From: DATESZ01 sp035283845
Lineage (GTDB): Bacteria > Desulfobacterota > Syntrophia > Syntrophales > JACQWR01
Direction of reading: 5' to 3'
DNA length: 50,760 bases
NCBI GenBank assembly: GCA_035283845.1
Contig: DATESZ010000190.1
Coordinates: 1-50,760, forward strand
Shown: positions 17,165 to 23,978 of the stretch, one piece after another
Layout of the letters: each line of letters starts with the position of its first letter
Numbering within the stretch: the stretch's first letter is position 1
The notes under the pieces: model-generated
What the model was told of the DNA's origin: nothing
Seen by the model: only the letters and a program-made list of their open reading frames with translations
Databases searched by the model: none
Made by a program: the position numbers and the translations under genes

Positions 17165-17857
17165 ATGGCAATGAAGATACTTCTCGTTTCCCTCCTGGGG
17201 GGCGTGCTTGGGCTGGACAGGATAGTTATGCAGGCTATGCTGTCGCGTCCCATCGTCTCGGCCCCCCTCGTCGGATTGGCACTGGGCGATGTCTATACGG
17301 GGCTGCTTGCCGGCGCTTTGTTCGAGCTTTTCTGGATAGACAGGTTGCCCGTTGGGACCTGTATCCCGCCCAACGATTTTCTTGCCGCCCTTCTTGCAGC
17401 TTCTGCTTCCATCATCGTCGGACAGGAGCTTGGCCATGCGTCGCGGGAACTGGTGGCCTTTTCCTTCCTCTTGTTTATTCCTTTCGGCTTTCTTGGCCAG
17501 AGCGTGGATAGTTTAATAATCGGGTCAAATGACGCACTTTCCGAAGGCGCCCGGCAGGATGCGGAAAGGGCGGAGGCGGGCGGCATCTTCCGAAAGCAGA
17601 TGGCGGGACTGACTAAGACTTTTTTTGCCTATGTTTCGCTTATCTTCCTTTCCCTGTTTTCCGGCGCGACTGTTCTTCTTCTTATCTTTCCATTGCTTCC
17701 ATCCGCCATTTTAAGAGCGCTTAGCCTTTCATATTTTTTTCTTCCCGTCCTCGGTGTAGCGGCAGGTTTGAATACGGTCAACCTGAAGGGGGCTGTTCCC
17801 ATATTCTGCGCCCTGTTTCTGGTAATAACTTTGATACTGGAACTGCTCCATGTCTGA
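17165..17857 (+). CDS. Mannose-type PTS EIIC membrane component
   Basis: This 230-aa integral membrane protein of the EIIC-Man family has about six to seven hydrophobic segments. The family motif region reads LLAGALFELFWIDRLPVG, with a conserved PP in CIPPNDF. It lies 71 bp after EIIB. Working mannose-type transporters need both IIC and IID; no IID follows, and the sequence after the stop is a MITE in a C/G-rich hairpin. Either IID is elsewhere, was lost, or the set is regulatory. I favour loss or a regulatory system, with low certainty. Confidence 0.9.
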   Translation: MAMKILLVSLLGGVLGLDRIVMQAMLSRPIVSAPLVGLALGDVYTGLLAGALFELFWIDRLPVGTCIPPNDFLAALLAASASIIVGQELGHASRELVAFSFLLFIPFGFLGQSVDSLIIGSNDALSEGARQDAERAEAGGIFRKQMAGLTKTFFAYVSLIFLSLFSGATVLLLIFPLLPSAILRALSLSYFFLPVLGVAAGLNTVNLKGAVPIFCALFLVITLILELLHV

Positions 17858-17887
17858 CGCCTTCTCATCTTGTGTGGGTAATGTTCC

Positions 17888-18065
17888 AGTTCCCTCTCCC
17901 CTTGGAGACTGTGTCGTAATAGGGGAAAGGGTCATTCCGAACGGAGGTGAGGAATCTTAATATATTAATTTCATTAGTCATTAAGATTTCTCGCTACGCT
18001 CGAAATGACAAAAAAATGAATTATGACACAGTCTCTTGAGGGAGAGGGAGAGGGTGAGGGGTGAT
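17888..18065 (+). repeat. REP-like C/G-rich hairpin split by MITE copy 4
   Basis: The C-rich arm CAGTTCCCTCTCCCCTTG (17887-17904) and the G-rich arm TTGAGGGAGAGGGAGAGG (from 18036) flank the MITE. Removing the MITE and one TTG leaves a simple hairpin with loop TTGA. Confidence 0.75.
17905..18035 (-). mobile_element. MITE-like inverted repeat, copy 4, full length with 3-bp target duplication
   Basis: It is 131 bp from GAGACTGTGTCGTAAT to ATTATGACACAGTCTC. TTG at 17902-17904 and TTG at 18036-18038 are the target-site duplication. It runs opposite to copies 1 and 3. Confidence 0.9.
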
Positions 18066-18071
18066 TAAAGA

Positions 18072-18241
18072 TTGAACTATAACTCTGTTACTATTGCAAG
18101 AAATCTCAGAAAGAGGTTTACAGATGCGGAGAAAGAGATAAATGGCTTAAAAGACAGAAGTTTGAAGTTTTAAGATTTTGGAACAATGAAGTATTAACGC
18201 ACATAGAAGAGGTATTAGAGGTAATAAAGGAGCGTTGTTTA
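18072..18241 (+). pseudogene. Decayed DUF559 (Vsr-like) nuclease gene with internal deletion
   Basis: Two frames each preserve one end of a DUF559 protein. The frame through 18075-18137 reads ARNLRKRFTDAEKE, the typical N-terminus of the family. The frame through 18125-18241 reads ERDKWLKRQKF, VLRFWNNEVLTHIEEVLEVI, the typical C-terminus. They overlap at GAGAAAGAGA near 18129-18138, so a deletion of most of the gene (including the catalytic core) joined the ends out of frame through a short match. The C-terminal frame has no stop and continues through the next repeat into rimI, without an ATG, GTG or TTG start. DUF559 proteins are predicted PD-(D/E)XK endonucleases. The copy is certainly non-functional. 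Confidence 0.8.
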
Positions 18242-18244
18242 TGT

Positions 18245-18285
18245 CACCCTCCCCTGGCCCCTTCCATCAAGGGAGGGGGAGGGAA
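18245..18285 (+). repeat. REP-like C/G-rich hairpin after the DUF559 remnant
   Basis: CACCCTCCCCTGGCCCC and AAGGGAGGGGGAGGG form the two arms around TTCCATC. It carries no MITE. It starts 3 bp after the conserved end of the DUF559 C-terminus and is open in the same frame as that remnant and rimI. Confidence 0.7.
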
Positions 18286-18307
18286 AGAGGGAGTCCCATC
18301 CCAAAGG

Positions 18308-18829
18308 ATGGGTAAGGGGCATTACCCACTTGAAATGAGAAAGAGCCTTATATTTCCGCCGGATATCATGATCAGTGACATGGAAGAAGGAGATCTCGAA
18401 GAGGTAATGGCCATCGAGCGCTCGACATTTCCCGAGCCCTGGTCGGAAAACATGTTCCGGCAGGAACTGCATTTTCCTATGTCGCGGCACCTGACGGCAA
18501 GGGTTGCGGGGCAAGGGATTGTCGGTTATATAACTTTCTGGATCATGGCCGGCGAGGTTCATATCCATAATATTGCAGTGAAAAATGGCCGGCAAAGAAT
18601 GGGAGTGGCGTCTGCCTTGATGAGGGAAATGATAAGGCGGGCGCGAAAAGAGGGCGCCCTGCATGCTACCCTGGAGGTCAGACCTTCGAATGAACGTGCC
18701 GCGAGATTATATGAGAGATTCGGCTTTGAAGTGAGGGGGAGAAGACCTCTTTATTACGCCGATACTAAAGAGGATGCCTTGATTATGTGGGCTGAGCTGG
18801 GGGAGAATCGAGAGAATGACGGCAAGTGA
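18308..18829 (+). CDS. rimI: Ribosomal protein S18 alanine N-acetyltransferase (GNAT)
   Basis: This GNAT-fold protein is 173 aa from the first ATG. RimI acetylates the N-terminal alanine of ribosomal protein S18. Family marks are IERSTFPEPWSENMF near the start, the acetyl-CoA loop GRQRMGVASALM, and RPSNERAARLYERFGF. The start is uncertain: homologues usually begin near MISDMEEGDLEEVMAIE, which would be ATG 18368. The ATG at 18308 lies in sequence with repeat-like composition and has only AAGG directly before it. The frame is open leftwards to 18083 through a REP hairpin and a DUF559 remnant. pyrK begins 14 bp before its stop. Confidence 0.88.
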   Translation: MGKGHYPLEMRKSLIFPPDIMISDMEEGDLEEVMAIERSTFPEPWSENMFRQELHFPMSRHLTARVAGQGIVGYITFWIMAGEVHIHNIAVKNGRQRMGVASALMREMIRRARKEGALHATLEVRPSNERAARLYERFGFEVRGRRPLYYADTKEDALIMWAELGENRENDGK

Positions 18830-19664
18830 CCCCGTGGCAGTGACCGCCAGTGTTATTATGAACAGTGAGGCGGCGGAGAGGCAATTCTTGATGTCCTTAA
18901 GGGCGCCTGCCAGCTTTCCCACGCCAGCTCCTGGTCAATTTGTCATGATTGGTGTAGAAAACGGCCGTGACCCCTTACTGAGAAGGCCGCTGAGCATTCA
19001 TGCCTTCGATCGCAGGGATGATTGCGCAGTCGTGGAAACAATATATCAGATTGCGGGCAGGGGGACTAAGCAACTTTCCCGCCTATTGCCTGAGGATGAA
19101 GTGAGCATGATGGGACCTTTGGGGAGCGGTTTTGCCATTGTTCGCGATAGAAAAAATGTGGTCATCATTGCCGGCGGCATGGGTATGGCGCCGCTTTGCT
19201 TTCTGGCCGGGCATTATCGGTCTCTTATCCGGTCGGACGAGACAGCGAAAATGGCAATGCCCTCTCGGATCATCTGTTACATCGGCGCTAAAACCGCCGA
19301 TTCCCTGTCGGGGCTGGAAAAGATGGAAGACCGGTGCGACGAGATAAGGATCAGCACTGATGACGGCAGCCAGGGTTATCATGGCGCCGTTGTCGATCTT
19401 TTCCGTAAGGATCTTCCCTTCTATAATCCTGACGATGCCCGAATATATGCATGCGGACCTGTTCCCATGCTGAAGGAATTGAGTAAAATACTTGCCGGCA
19501 AGGGAATCCTGTGCCAGGTGTCAATGGAGGAACGCATGGCCTGCGGCCTCGGCGCCTGCCTGGGCTGTGCTGTTTCCTTAATGGGGAGTGACGGAAAAAT
19601 CACCTATAAAAGGGTGTGTAAAGATGGCCCGGTTTTTAATATACAGGATATAGTCTGGCCATGA
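18816..19664 (+). CDS. pyrK: Dihydroorotate dehydrogenase electron-transfer subunit
   Basis: This 282-aa iron-sulfur flavoprotein is the partner of PyrD class 1B and passes electrons from dihydroorotate to NAD+. The ferredoxin-reductase-like FAD domain shows the RRPLSIHAFD signature, the NAD domain shows AGGMGMAPLCF, and the C-terminal 2Fe-2S site has four cysteines in CGLGACLGC and a later Cys in RVCKDGPVF. The ATG at 18816 follows GAGAGA and overlaps rimI by 14 bp. The stop is 1 bp before a REP repeat that separates it from pyrD. Confidence 0.95.
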   Translation: MTASDPVAVTASVIMNSEAAERQFLMSLRAPASFPTPAPGQFVMIGVENGRDPLLRRPLSIHAFDRRDDCAVVETIYQIAGRGTKQLSRLLPEDEVSMMGPLGSGFAIVRDRKNVVIIAGGMGMAPLCFLAGHYRSLIRSDETAKMAMPSRIICYIGAKTADSLSGLEKMEDRCDEIRISTDDGSQGYHGAVVDLFRKDLPFYNPDDARIYACGPVPMLKELSKILAGKGILCQVSMEERMACGLGACLGCAVSLMGSDGKITYKRVCKDGPVFNIQDIVWP

Positions 19665-19665
19665 T

Positions 19666-19776
19666 ATGAAACTCTCATGACGAAACCGTCACAAATGATA
19701 ATGAAAATTACCCCTCCCCCTTCCCCCTCCCTCAAGGGGAGGGGGTGAGGGGGAGGGTGAAAGGTATTTTCAGATG
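19666..19776 (+). repeat. REP-type repeat, intact copy without MITE, between pyrK and pyrD
   Basis: It begins TGAAACTCTCATGACG, directly after the pyrK stop. The central hairpin has arms CCCCTCCCCCTTCCCCCTCC and GGGGAGGGGGTGAGGGGG with loop CTCAA. It ends GTGAAAGGTATTTTCAGATG, whose last three bases are the first possible pyrD start. This is the unoccupied form of the site that holds a MITE at 5460-5691. Confidence 0.85.
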
Positions 19777-20706
19777 AGGGAAATTGCCGGTAAAACCATG
19801 TTGGCCGTCGACATCGGCCCTTTGAAATTGAAGAATCCTCTGATGACCGCATCGGGCACCTTCGGTTATGGTGAAGAGTATGCCGGGTTTGTGGATCTCA
19901 ACCGGCTGGGCGCCCTGATTGTCAAGGGGCTGTCGCTGGACCCTAAAGCGGGCAATCCGCCACCCCGTATCATGGAGACGACGGGCGGGATGTTGAATGC
20001 CATCGGTCTGGAAAATGTGGGGGTTAAATGCTTTATCAGGGAGAAACTTCCCTTCCTGCGGGACCTTGACGTTCCTGTAATAGCCAATATCTTCGGGGAA
20101 ACAATAGAGGAATATCAGGAAGCGGCCGAGCTTTTAGGGCGGGCGGGCGGAATTGCTGGTTTGGAGCTGAACATCTCCTGCCCGAACGTGAAGAAAGGCG
20201 GTGTGGCTTTCGGGGTAGATCCCCTGTTGGCGGCGGAAGTCACGCACAAGGTGAAAGAGGTTTCCGAATTGCCGCTGATTGTCAAACTGACGCCCAATGT
20301 TACGGATATTGCCTTGATTGCCGAAAGTGTGGAGGATGCCGGCGCCGATGCCCTTTCGCTCATCAATACCATCACCGGGATGTCGGTGGATGTGGAGCGC
20401 CGGACGCCTCATCTGAAAAACATCACCGGCGGCCTGTCCGGTCCGGCCATAAAGCCCGTCGCCCTGAGGATGGTCTGGCAGGTGGCGAAAAGGGTCTCGA
20501 TTCCCGTGATCGGCATCGGGGGAATAGTGACGGCCAGTGATGCCCTGGAATTCCTTATCGTCGGCGCCAGGGCGGTTCAGATAGGAACGGCTAATTTTAT
20601 CAAGCCATCGATAACAATGGATATTCTGGCCGGCATGGAAGCCTATCTTAAAAGGCATAAGATCGCCAGTATCGGCGATCTTATCGGAACATTGAAAGTG
20701 GATTAA
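19774..20706 (+). CDS. pyrD: Dihydroorotate dehydrogenase class 1B catalytic subunit
   Basis: This 310-aa FMN enzyme of pyrimidine synthesis oxidises dihydroorotate to orotate and works with PyrK. Class 1 is shown by the catalytic cysteine in LNISCPNVKKGG (Cys136 from this start). FMN-binding signatures are KNPLMTASGTFGYG near the N-terminus and IGIGGIVTASDALEFLIVGA near the C-terminus. The first ATG (19774) lies at the end of a REP repeat, with AAAGG 9 bp before it also inside the repeat. The second ATG at 19798 gives MLAVDIGPLKLKNP, which fits homologues better but has a poorly placed ribosome site. Either start is possible. Confidence 0.95.
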   Translation: MREIAGKTMLAVDIGPLKLKNPLMTASGTFGYGEEYAGFVDLNRLGALIVKGLSLDPKAGNPPPRIMETTGGMLNAIGLENVGVKCFIREKLPFLRDLDVPVIANIFGETIEEYQEAAELLGRAGGIAGLELNISCPNVKKGGVAFGVDPLLAAEVTHKVKEVSELPLIVKLTPNVTDIALIAESVEDAGADALSLINTITGMSVDVERRTPHLKNITGGLSGPAIKPVALRMVWQVAKRVSIPVIGIGGIVTASDALEFLIVGARAVQIGTANFIKPSITMDILAGMEAYLKRHKIASIGDLIGTLKVD

Positions 20707-20725
20707 CTATTTAAGCAGTGAAACC

Positions 20726-21787
20726 CTAACCCTGAACTGCTCGACCTTTCTGAACCGCAACCATAAGATCATCTATATCTTTTGGGGGAACTATCTCTTC
20801 TTGGCGCTTTTTCAAAGTCAGAGCCTCAGCCGGACAGGTGGTTACGCATAATCCACAGCCAATACAGCGCTCTTCTTCCAGAGCCACCGTAGAACCGGTA
20901 AGTTCAAGCGCCTGAACCTGACAGCGATCCACACAGTCGCCACAGCCCGTGCACTGGTCTTCTGATAATTCCGCAATGAAATTGGATTTAGCCACGGCAG
21001 TAGGAAGTTTAAGCTGGGTAATACCCCTCAGCATTGCACAACAACAGCCGCAGCAATTGCAAATGGCGATTCCACCTCTCTGGACATTCATTGCACAATG
21101 GACTAACCCTGCTTCTTCTGCCCTTCTTAAAGCATTTTTTGCTTCTTCCTTGCTGGCTTTTCGTCCCAGGCCATATTCGATATAATACTCGGCCCAGGGA
21201 GTCAAAAGAAGGCAGATATCGTCTTTGGGGAAAGTACAGCCCTCACCAATGAGTTCTTTATTGGTTCTGCAAATGCAATCTGCAAGACAGACTGTAGGAC
21301 TTTCATCAATCAAGTTATCCGCCTCCTCATAGGTGAGTATGTTTAACTCAGCGGGAACAGACTTGTTTACCGGCACTACCCGTAAGAGGGCGGTCTTGTT
21401 GCTACATACTGCCTCCCCATGTTTCTCATCATAATACTTCTCAAAGAGGTTCACCATTTCAGGAGAGAGCCGGTTGAGCTGAAATTCATAGACGCCCGGC
21501 ATAACCGGTACCAAACAATAAAGCGGCTCGGGAGCAAAGACCACCTTGAAGATAACCCCCTTTCTGGCCAACTCTTCTAAAACCGGTGCAAGTTTTTCGA
21601 CTTCCATGCCGGCTCTTTGCGAGATGGTTTTTAAGTCTTCCGGTTGTCCGGAAAGATTGCAGGCGACCTCAGCCTCCTCGGGGCTCATAAGGCGTTTGAA
21701 TATCTCCAACTCTACCCTGCTTTCCGTCTTTGGAGATGGGATTGGGAGACTATCCAACTTTTCTTGAAATCTTTCGTACACATTCAT
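20726..21787 (-). CDS. Winged-helix plus 4Fe-4S ferredoxin-type protein, function unknown
   Basis: This 353-aa cytoplasmic protein has three parts. The N-terminal half resembles a winged-helix or MarR-like segment (about 45-110: LKTISQRAGMEVEKLAPVLE, LARKGVIF). A middle region is rich in cysteine, including CLADCICRTN and the unusual run CNCCGCCCAM. The C-terminal two-cluster ferredoxin has CTGCGDCVDRC and CIGCGLCVTTCP. I know this arrangement only as a '4Fe-4S binding protein' of anaerobes without an assigned reaction. The ATG follows AAAGGGG. It is transcribed divergently from the tetraheme cytochrome gene across a strong palindrome, suggesting shared control. A redox-sensing or electron-carrier role is inference. 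Confidence 0.85.
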   Translation of the reverse strand: MNVYERFQEKLDSLPIPSPKTESRVELEIFKRLMSPEEAEVACNLSGQPEDLKTISQRAGMEVEKLAPVLEELARKGVIFKVVFAPEPLYCLVPVMPGVYEFQLNRLSPEMVNLFEKYYDEKHGEAVCSNKTALLRVVPVNKSVPAELNILTYEEADNLIDESPTVCLADCICRTNKELIGEGCTFPKDDICLLLTPWAEYYIEYGLGRKASKEEAKNALRRAEEAGLVHCAMNVQRGGIAICNCCGCCCAMLRGITQLKLPTAVAKSNFIAELSEDQCTGCGDCVDRCQVQALELTGSTVALEEERCIGCGLCVTTCPAEALTLKKRQEEIVPPKDIDDLMVAVQKGRAVQG

Positions 21788-21845
21788 TTTTTAACCCCTT
21801 TGTAACACTTTATTTTTATTGATAAGTACTTGTTTCCCCGGGTCG

Positions 21846-21872
21846 AATATATGAAAAAGGCGCCTGTGTCAA
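21846..21872 (-). promoter_or_regulatory. Candidate minus-strand promoter for the ferredoxin-type gene
   Basis: On the minus strand TTGACA (21867-21872) sits in one arm of the 16-bp inverted repeat. TATATT follows after 15 bp (21846-21851), or TATTCG after 17 bp. The spacing makes it less certain than the plus-strand promoter. Confidence 0.45.
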
Positions 21873-21936
21873 GAAAAAATGACTACACTAAAATTTCTCA
21901 CCATATTGTTCTTCGTTCACCATTTTTTCTTGACAC
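21866..21936. promoter_or_regulatory. Perfect 16-bp inverted repeat in divergent promoter region
   Basis: GTGTCAAGAAAAAATG (21866-21881) and CATTTTTTCTTGACAC (21921-21936) are exact inverted copies separated by 39 bp. Each arm contains a TTGACA -35 box reading outward. The symmetry fits two binding sites for one regulator that controls both genes. No regulator gene is adjacent, apart from the winged-helix part of the ferredoxin-type protein itself. Confidence 0.7.
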
Positions 21937-21958
21937 AAAACTTACTTTTCCCTATAGT
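21930..21958 (+). promoter_or_regulatory. Sigma-70-type promoter for the tetraheme cytochrome gene
   Basis: TTGACA at 21930-21935, 17-bp spacer, TATAGT at 21953-21958. The start codon lies about 64 bp downstream of the -10 box. Confidence 0.75.
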
Positions 21959-22021
21959 GCGCACCGAAAATGAGGCTCTATAACCTGAGCAGTAACAAAA
22001 AAGGACCCTTGGGAGGTGCAT

Positions 22022-22681
22022 GTGACGACTGAAGAAAACGAAAAAAAGGACCTTTCCGAAACTAAAGCGCCGTACCTCCAAATCCCCGAAAACACATGGC
22101 CGATTATCGTTATCCTGGTAATGCTGGCCCTGGGCGCGTTAATCTACTATTCCTTCGGCAGGCACGAGCACTTGTCGAAGGGACAGTTCGTCGGTCCCGG
22201 TAAATGCAAACAATGTCATGAAGAGCAATACGCCTCATGGAAGAAGACGCGAATGGCAAACAGCTTTAATGTACTTAAGGCCGGCGCGAAGGCTCAGGAA
22301 AAGCGGATGGCTGGGCTCGATCCGGACAAGGATTACAGGCATGATGAAACCTGTTTGCCCTGCCACACCACCGGATATGGTCTTGTAGGCGGTTTCGTTT
22401 CCATCGAGAAGACACCTGAGATGGCTGGCGTCAGTTGTGAGGCGTGCCATGGGCATGGCGGCGCCTATGTGAACTCGGTGATGAGCCCTAAGGATCCGGC
22501 CTTCCAGACATCCGCTGCCAGGACGGCGGGATTGGTCTATCCGCCGACGGAAAACGTGTGCCGGGTCTGCCACAACGCACGCAGCCCCTATGTAGGCATG
22601 GACTACAAGTTCTACTATGACGAACGCGTCAAGCTCGGCACCCATGAGCACTATCACCTGAAGTACGAGCACGGGCAGTAG
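22022..22681 (+). CDS. Membrane-anchored tetraheme cytochrome c (c554-like), paralogue 1
   Basis: I chose GTG 22022 (219 aa), 5 bp after GGAGG; GTG 22016 overlaps that ribosome site. A short cytoplasmic tail is followed by one membrane anchor (WPIIVILVMLALGALIYYSF) and a periplasmic domain with four CXXCH haem sites: CKQCH, CLPCH, CEACH and CRVCH. The pattern GKCKQCHEEQYASWKKTRMANS is that of cytochrome c554-type proteins. It is a close paralogue of the gene at 29445-30095; for example TTGYGLVGGFVSIEKTPEMA is shared exactly. It stands alone on the plus strand with its own promoter, facing the large operon tail to tail. An electron shuttle between membrane complexes and other cytochromes is the likely role. 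Confidence 0.92.
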   Translation: MTTEENEKKDLSETKAPYLQIPENTWPIIVILVMLALGALIYYSFGRHEHLSKGQFVGPGKCKQCHEEQYASWKKTRMANSFNVLKAGAKAQEKRMAGLDPDKDYRHDETCLPCHTTGYGLVGGFVSIEKTPEMAGVSCEACHGHGGAYVNSVMSPKDPAFQTSAARTAGLVYPPTENVCRVCHNARSPYVGMDYKFYYDERVKLGTHEHYHLKYEHGQ

Positions 22682-22706
22682 CTTCCATTACCTTACGATT
22701 GTTTAT

Positions 22707-22744
22707 GCTGAAGGCTGAAGCGACCCGACCTGACAGCCTTCAGC
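22707..22744. terminator. Hairpin between convergent cytochrome genes
   Basis: GCTGAAGGCTG and CAGCCTTCAGC form a perfect 11-bp stem around a 16-base loop, in the 88-bp gap between two converging genes. No clear T-run follows on either side, so a bidirectional terminator is likely but not certain. Confidence 0.55.
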
Positions 22745-22769
22745 CCATTCACCTTCAGTCCATCCTGCA

Positions 22770-23978
22770 TCAATCGCCTTGATTGATGTATTCCATAAGA
22801 TTGATTAATTCTTTATCGGTAATCTTCTGCCATTTTATATTCTTTTCTTTCATGCTTCCTATCATCCTGGGCCCATGATTCCATAACGCCGTTGCCATAT
22901 AAATAGGAGACACCACTCCTTTCAGCTTAGCCAGATTGGGGCCCTCTTTTTTCCCTTCTGCATTCTTCTGAATATTGTGGCAAATGCTGCATCGTCTCTC
23001 CTGGAACGTATTCTTTCCCTGGACTCTATTGCCAGCAGGGTCAAAATAGCGGATAGAAAATAGATATGAGGTAATATTGGCTATATCCTGAGCAGACAAA
23101 ACCGGCACTTTGATCTTCTCCTTCTGCATCTCGCTAAACATTCCTGGGAAGTGGTTCCACATAAGACTTGCAAACTGACCTATCGTCGGTGGAAAATCCT
23201 TTTGCTTCATACCCAGGCTGGGCCCTTTTCTTCTCCCCGTTCCCTCTGTGGCGTGACACTGCCCGCAGCCCTTTTTGGAGAACATCTTCTTTCCCTCTGC
23301 CGGATCACCCGGCGTAAGAAATGCCCTTTCCTGCGAAGTTTTTTTATTCAGGCTCGCTATATATGCAATGATGTCAACGATATCATTCCTTCCCAACGTT
23401 GGCCAGGCCTTAGCCCCTTTATCCAACTCATCTTTCATTTTTAAGGCATGGTTCCACATCATCTGCACCCAGAGGATAGGATTCGTAAACTCCTTCCACA
23501 TCGCCAGGTCAGGACCGATTCCGCCTCTTTTTTCCCCAATGCTGTGGCAATCGATACAACCTTTCGCCTTTAATATTTCTTTGCCTTTAGCCGGGTCTCC
23601 CGGCTCATCCAGATAACGCATGACGTATAGAAAGGCAAACAGATCCGCCATTTCCGTCTCGTTAAGCCTTTTAAATCCCACCCATTTTGCAGACATCTTC
23701 TCCCACATCTCCGGTGCATGATTCCACATCTGCGCCGCCAACCCGGCGGAGGAAAGGTGGACAGAGGGACTCTTCGACAGATCGGGCGCTATGATAACCC
23801 TTCCCTTGTCACCCATAGCATGGCATTGAATACAACCTTTTTCGGAGAATACTCGCCAGCCTCTCCTCGCATCCCCGGGAATGAGATATTTATCTCCAGC
23901 AAAGGCCAGGTGGAAATTCAATCCGCATGCAAGCAAGACTCCAATAAAAATGATTCTTATTTTACATTTCGCCTTCAT
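22770..23978 (-). CDS. Four-domain cytochrome c (four mono-haem modules in tandem)
   Basis: This 402-aa periplasmic protein has a signal peptide (IRIIFIGVLLACGLNFHLAFA) and four repeated cytochrome c modules of about 95 aa. Haem sites are CIQCH, CIDCH, CGQCH and CSICH. Each module carries a recurring motif of the form WNH-x3-M (MWNHAPEM, MWNHALKM, MWNHFPGM, LWNHGPRM), where the Met may be the distal haem ligand. It is the last gene of the long operon and overlaps the small membrane protein by 17 bp, with GGAGG 8 bp before the ATG. By position it corresponds to the cytochrome subunit ActE of Alternative Complex III, which is a single module, so the fourfold repeat is unusual. Confidence 0.9.
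   Translation of the reverse strand: MKAKCKIRIIFIGVLLACGLNFHLAFAGDKYLIPGDARRGWRVFSEKGCIQCHAMGDKGRVIIAPDLSKSPSVHLSSAGLAAQMWNHAPEMWEKMSAKWVGFKRLNETEMADLFAFLYVMRYLDEPGDPAKGKEILKAKGCIDCHSIGEKRGGIGPDLAMWKEFTNPILWVQMMWNHALKMKDELDKGAKAWPTLGRNDIVDIIAYIASLNKKTSQERAFLTPGDPAEGKKMFSKKGCGQCHATEGTGRRKGPSLGMKQKDFPPTIGQFASLMWNHFPGMFSEMQKEKIKVPVLSAQDIANITSYLFSIRYFDPAGNRVQGKNTFQERRCSICHNIQKNAEGKKEGPNLAKLKGVVSPIYMATALWNHGPRMIGSMKEKNIKWQKITDKELINLMEYINQGD

Larger units (their letters stand above)
17858..18307. other. 450-bp gene-free scar: REP arms, MITE copy 4, DUF559 remnant, second REP
   Basis: After the EIIC stop come about 30 bp of plain sequence, a C-rich arm, MITE copy 4 (17905-18035), and a G-rich arm to about 18065. 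Then follow the DUF559 nuclease remnant (18072-18241), a second C/G hairpin (18245-18285), and about 20 bp before the first ATG of rimI. No promoter for rimI-pyrK-pyrD is obvious. Confidence 0.8.
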
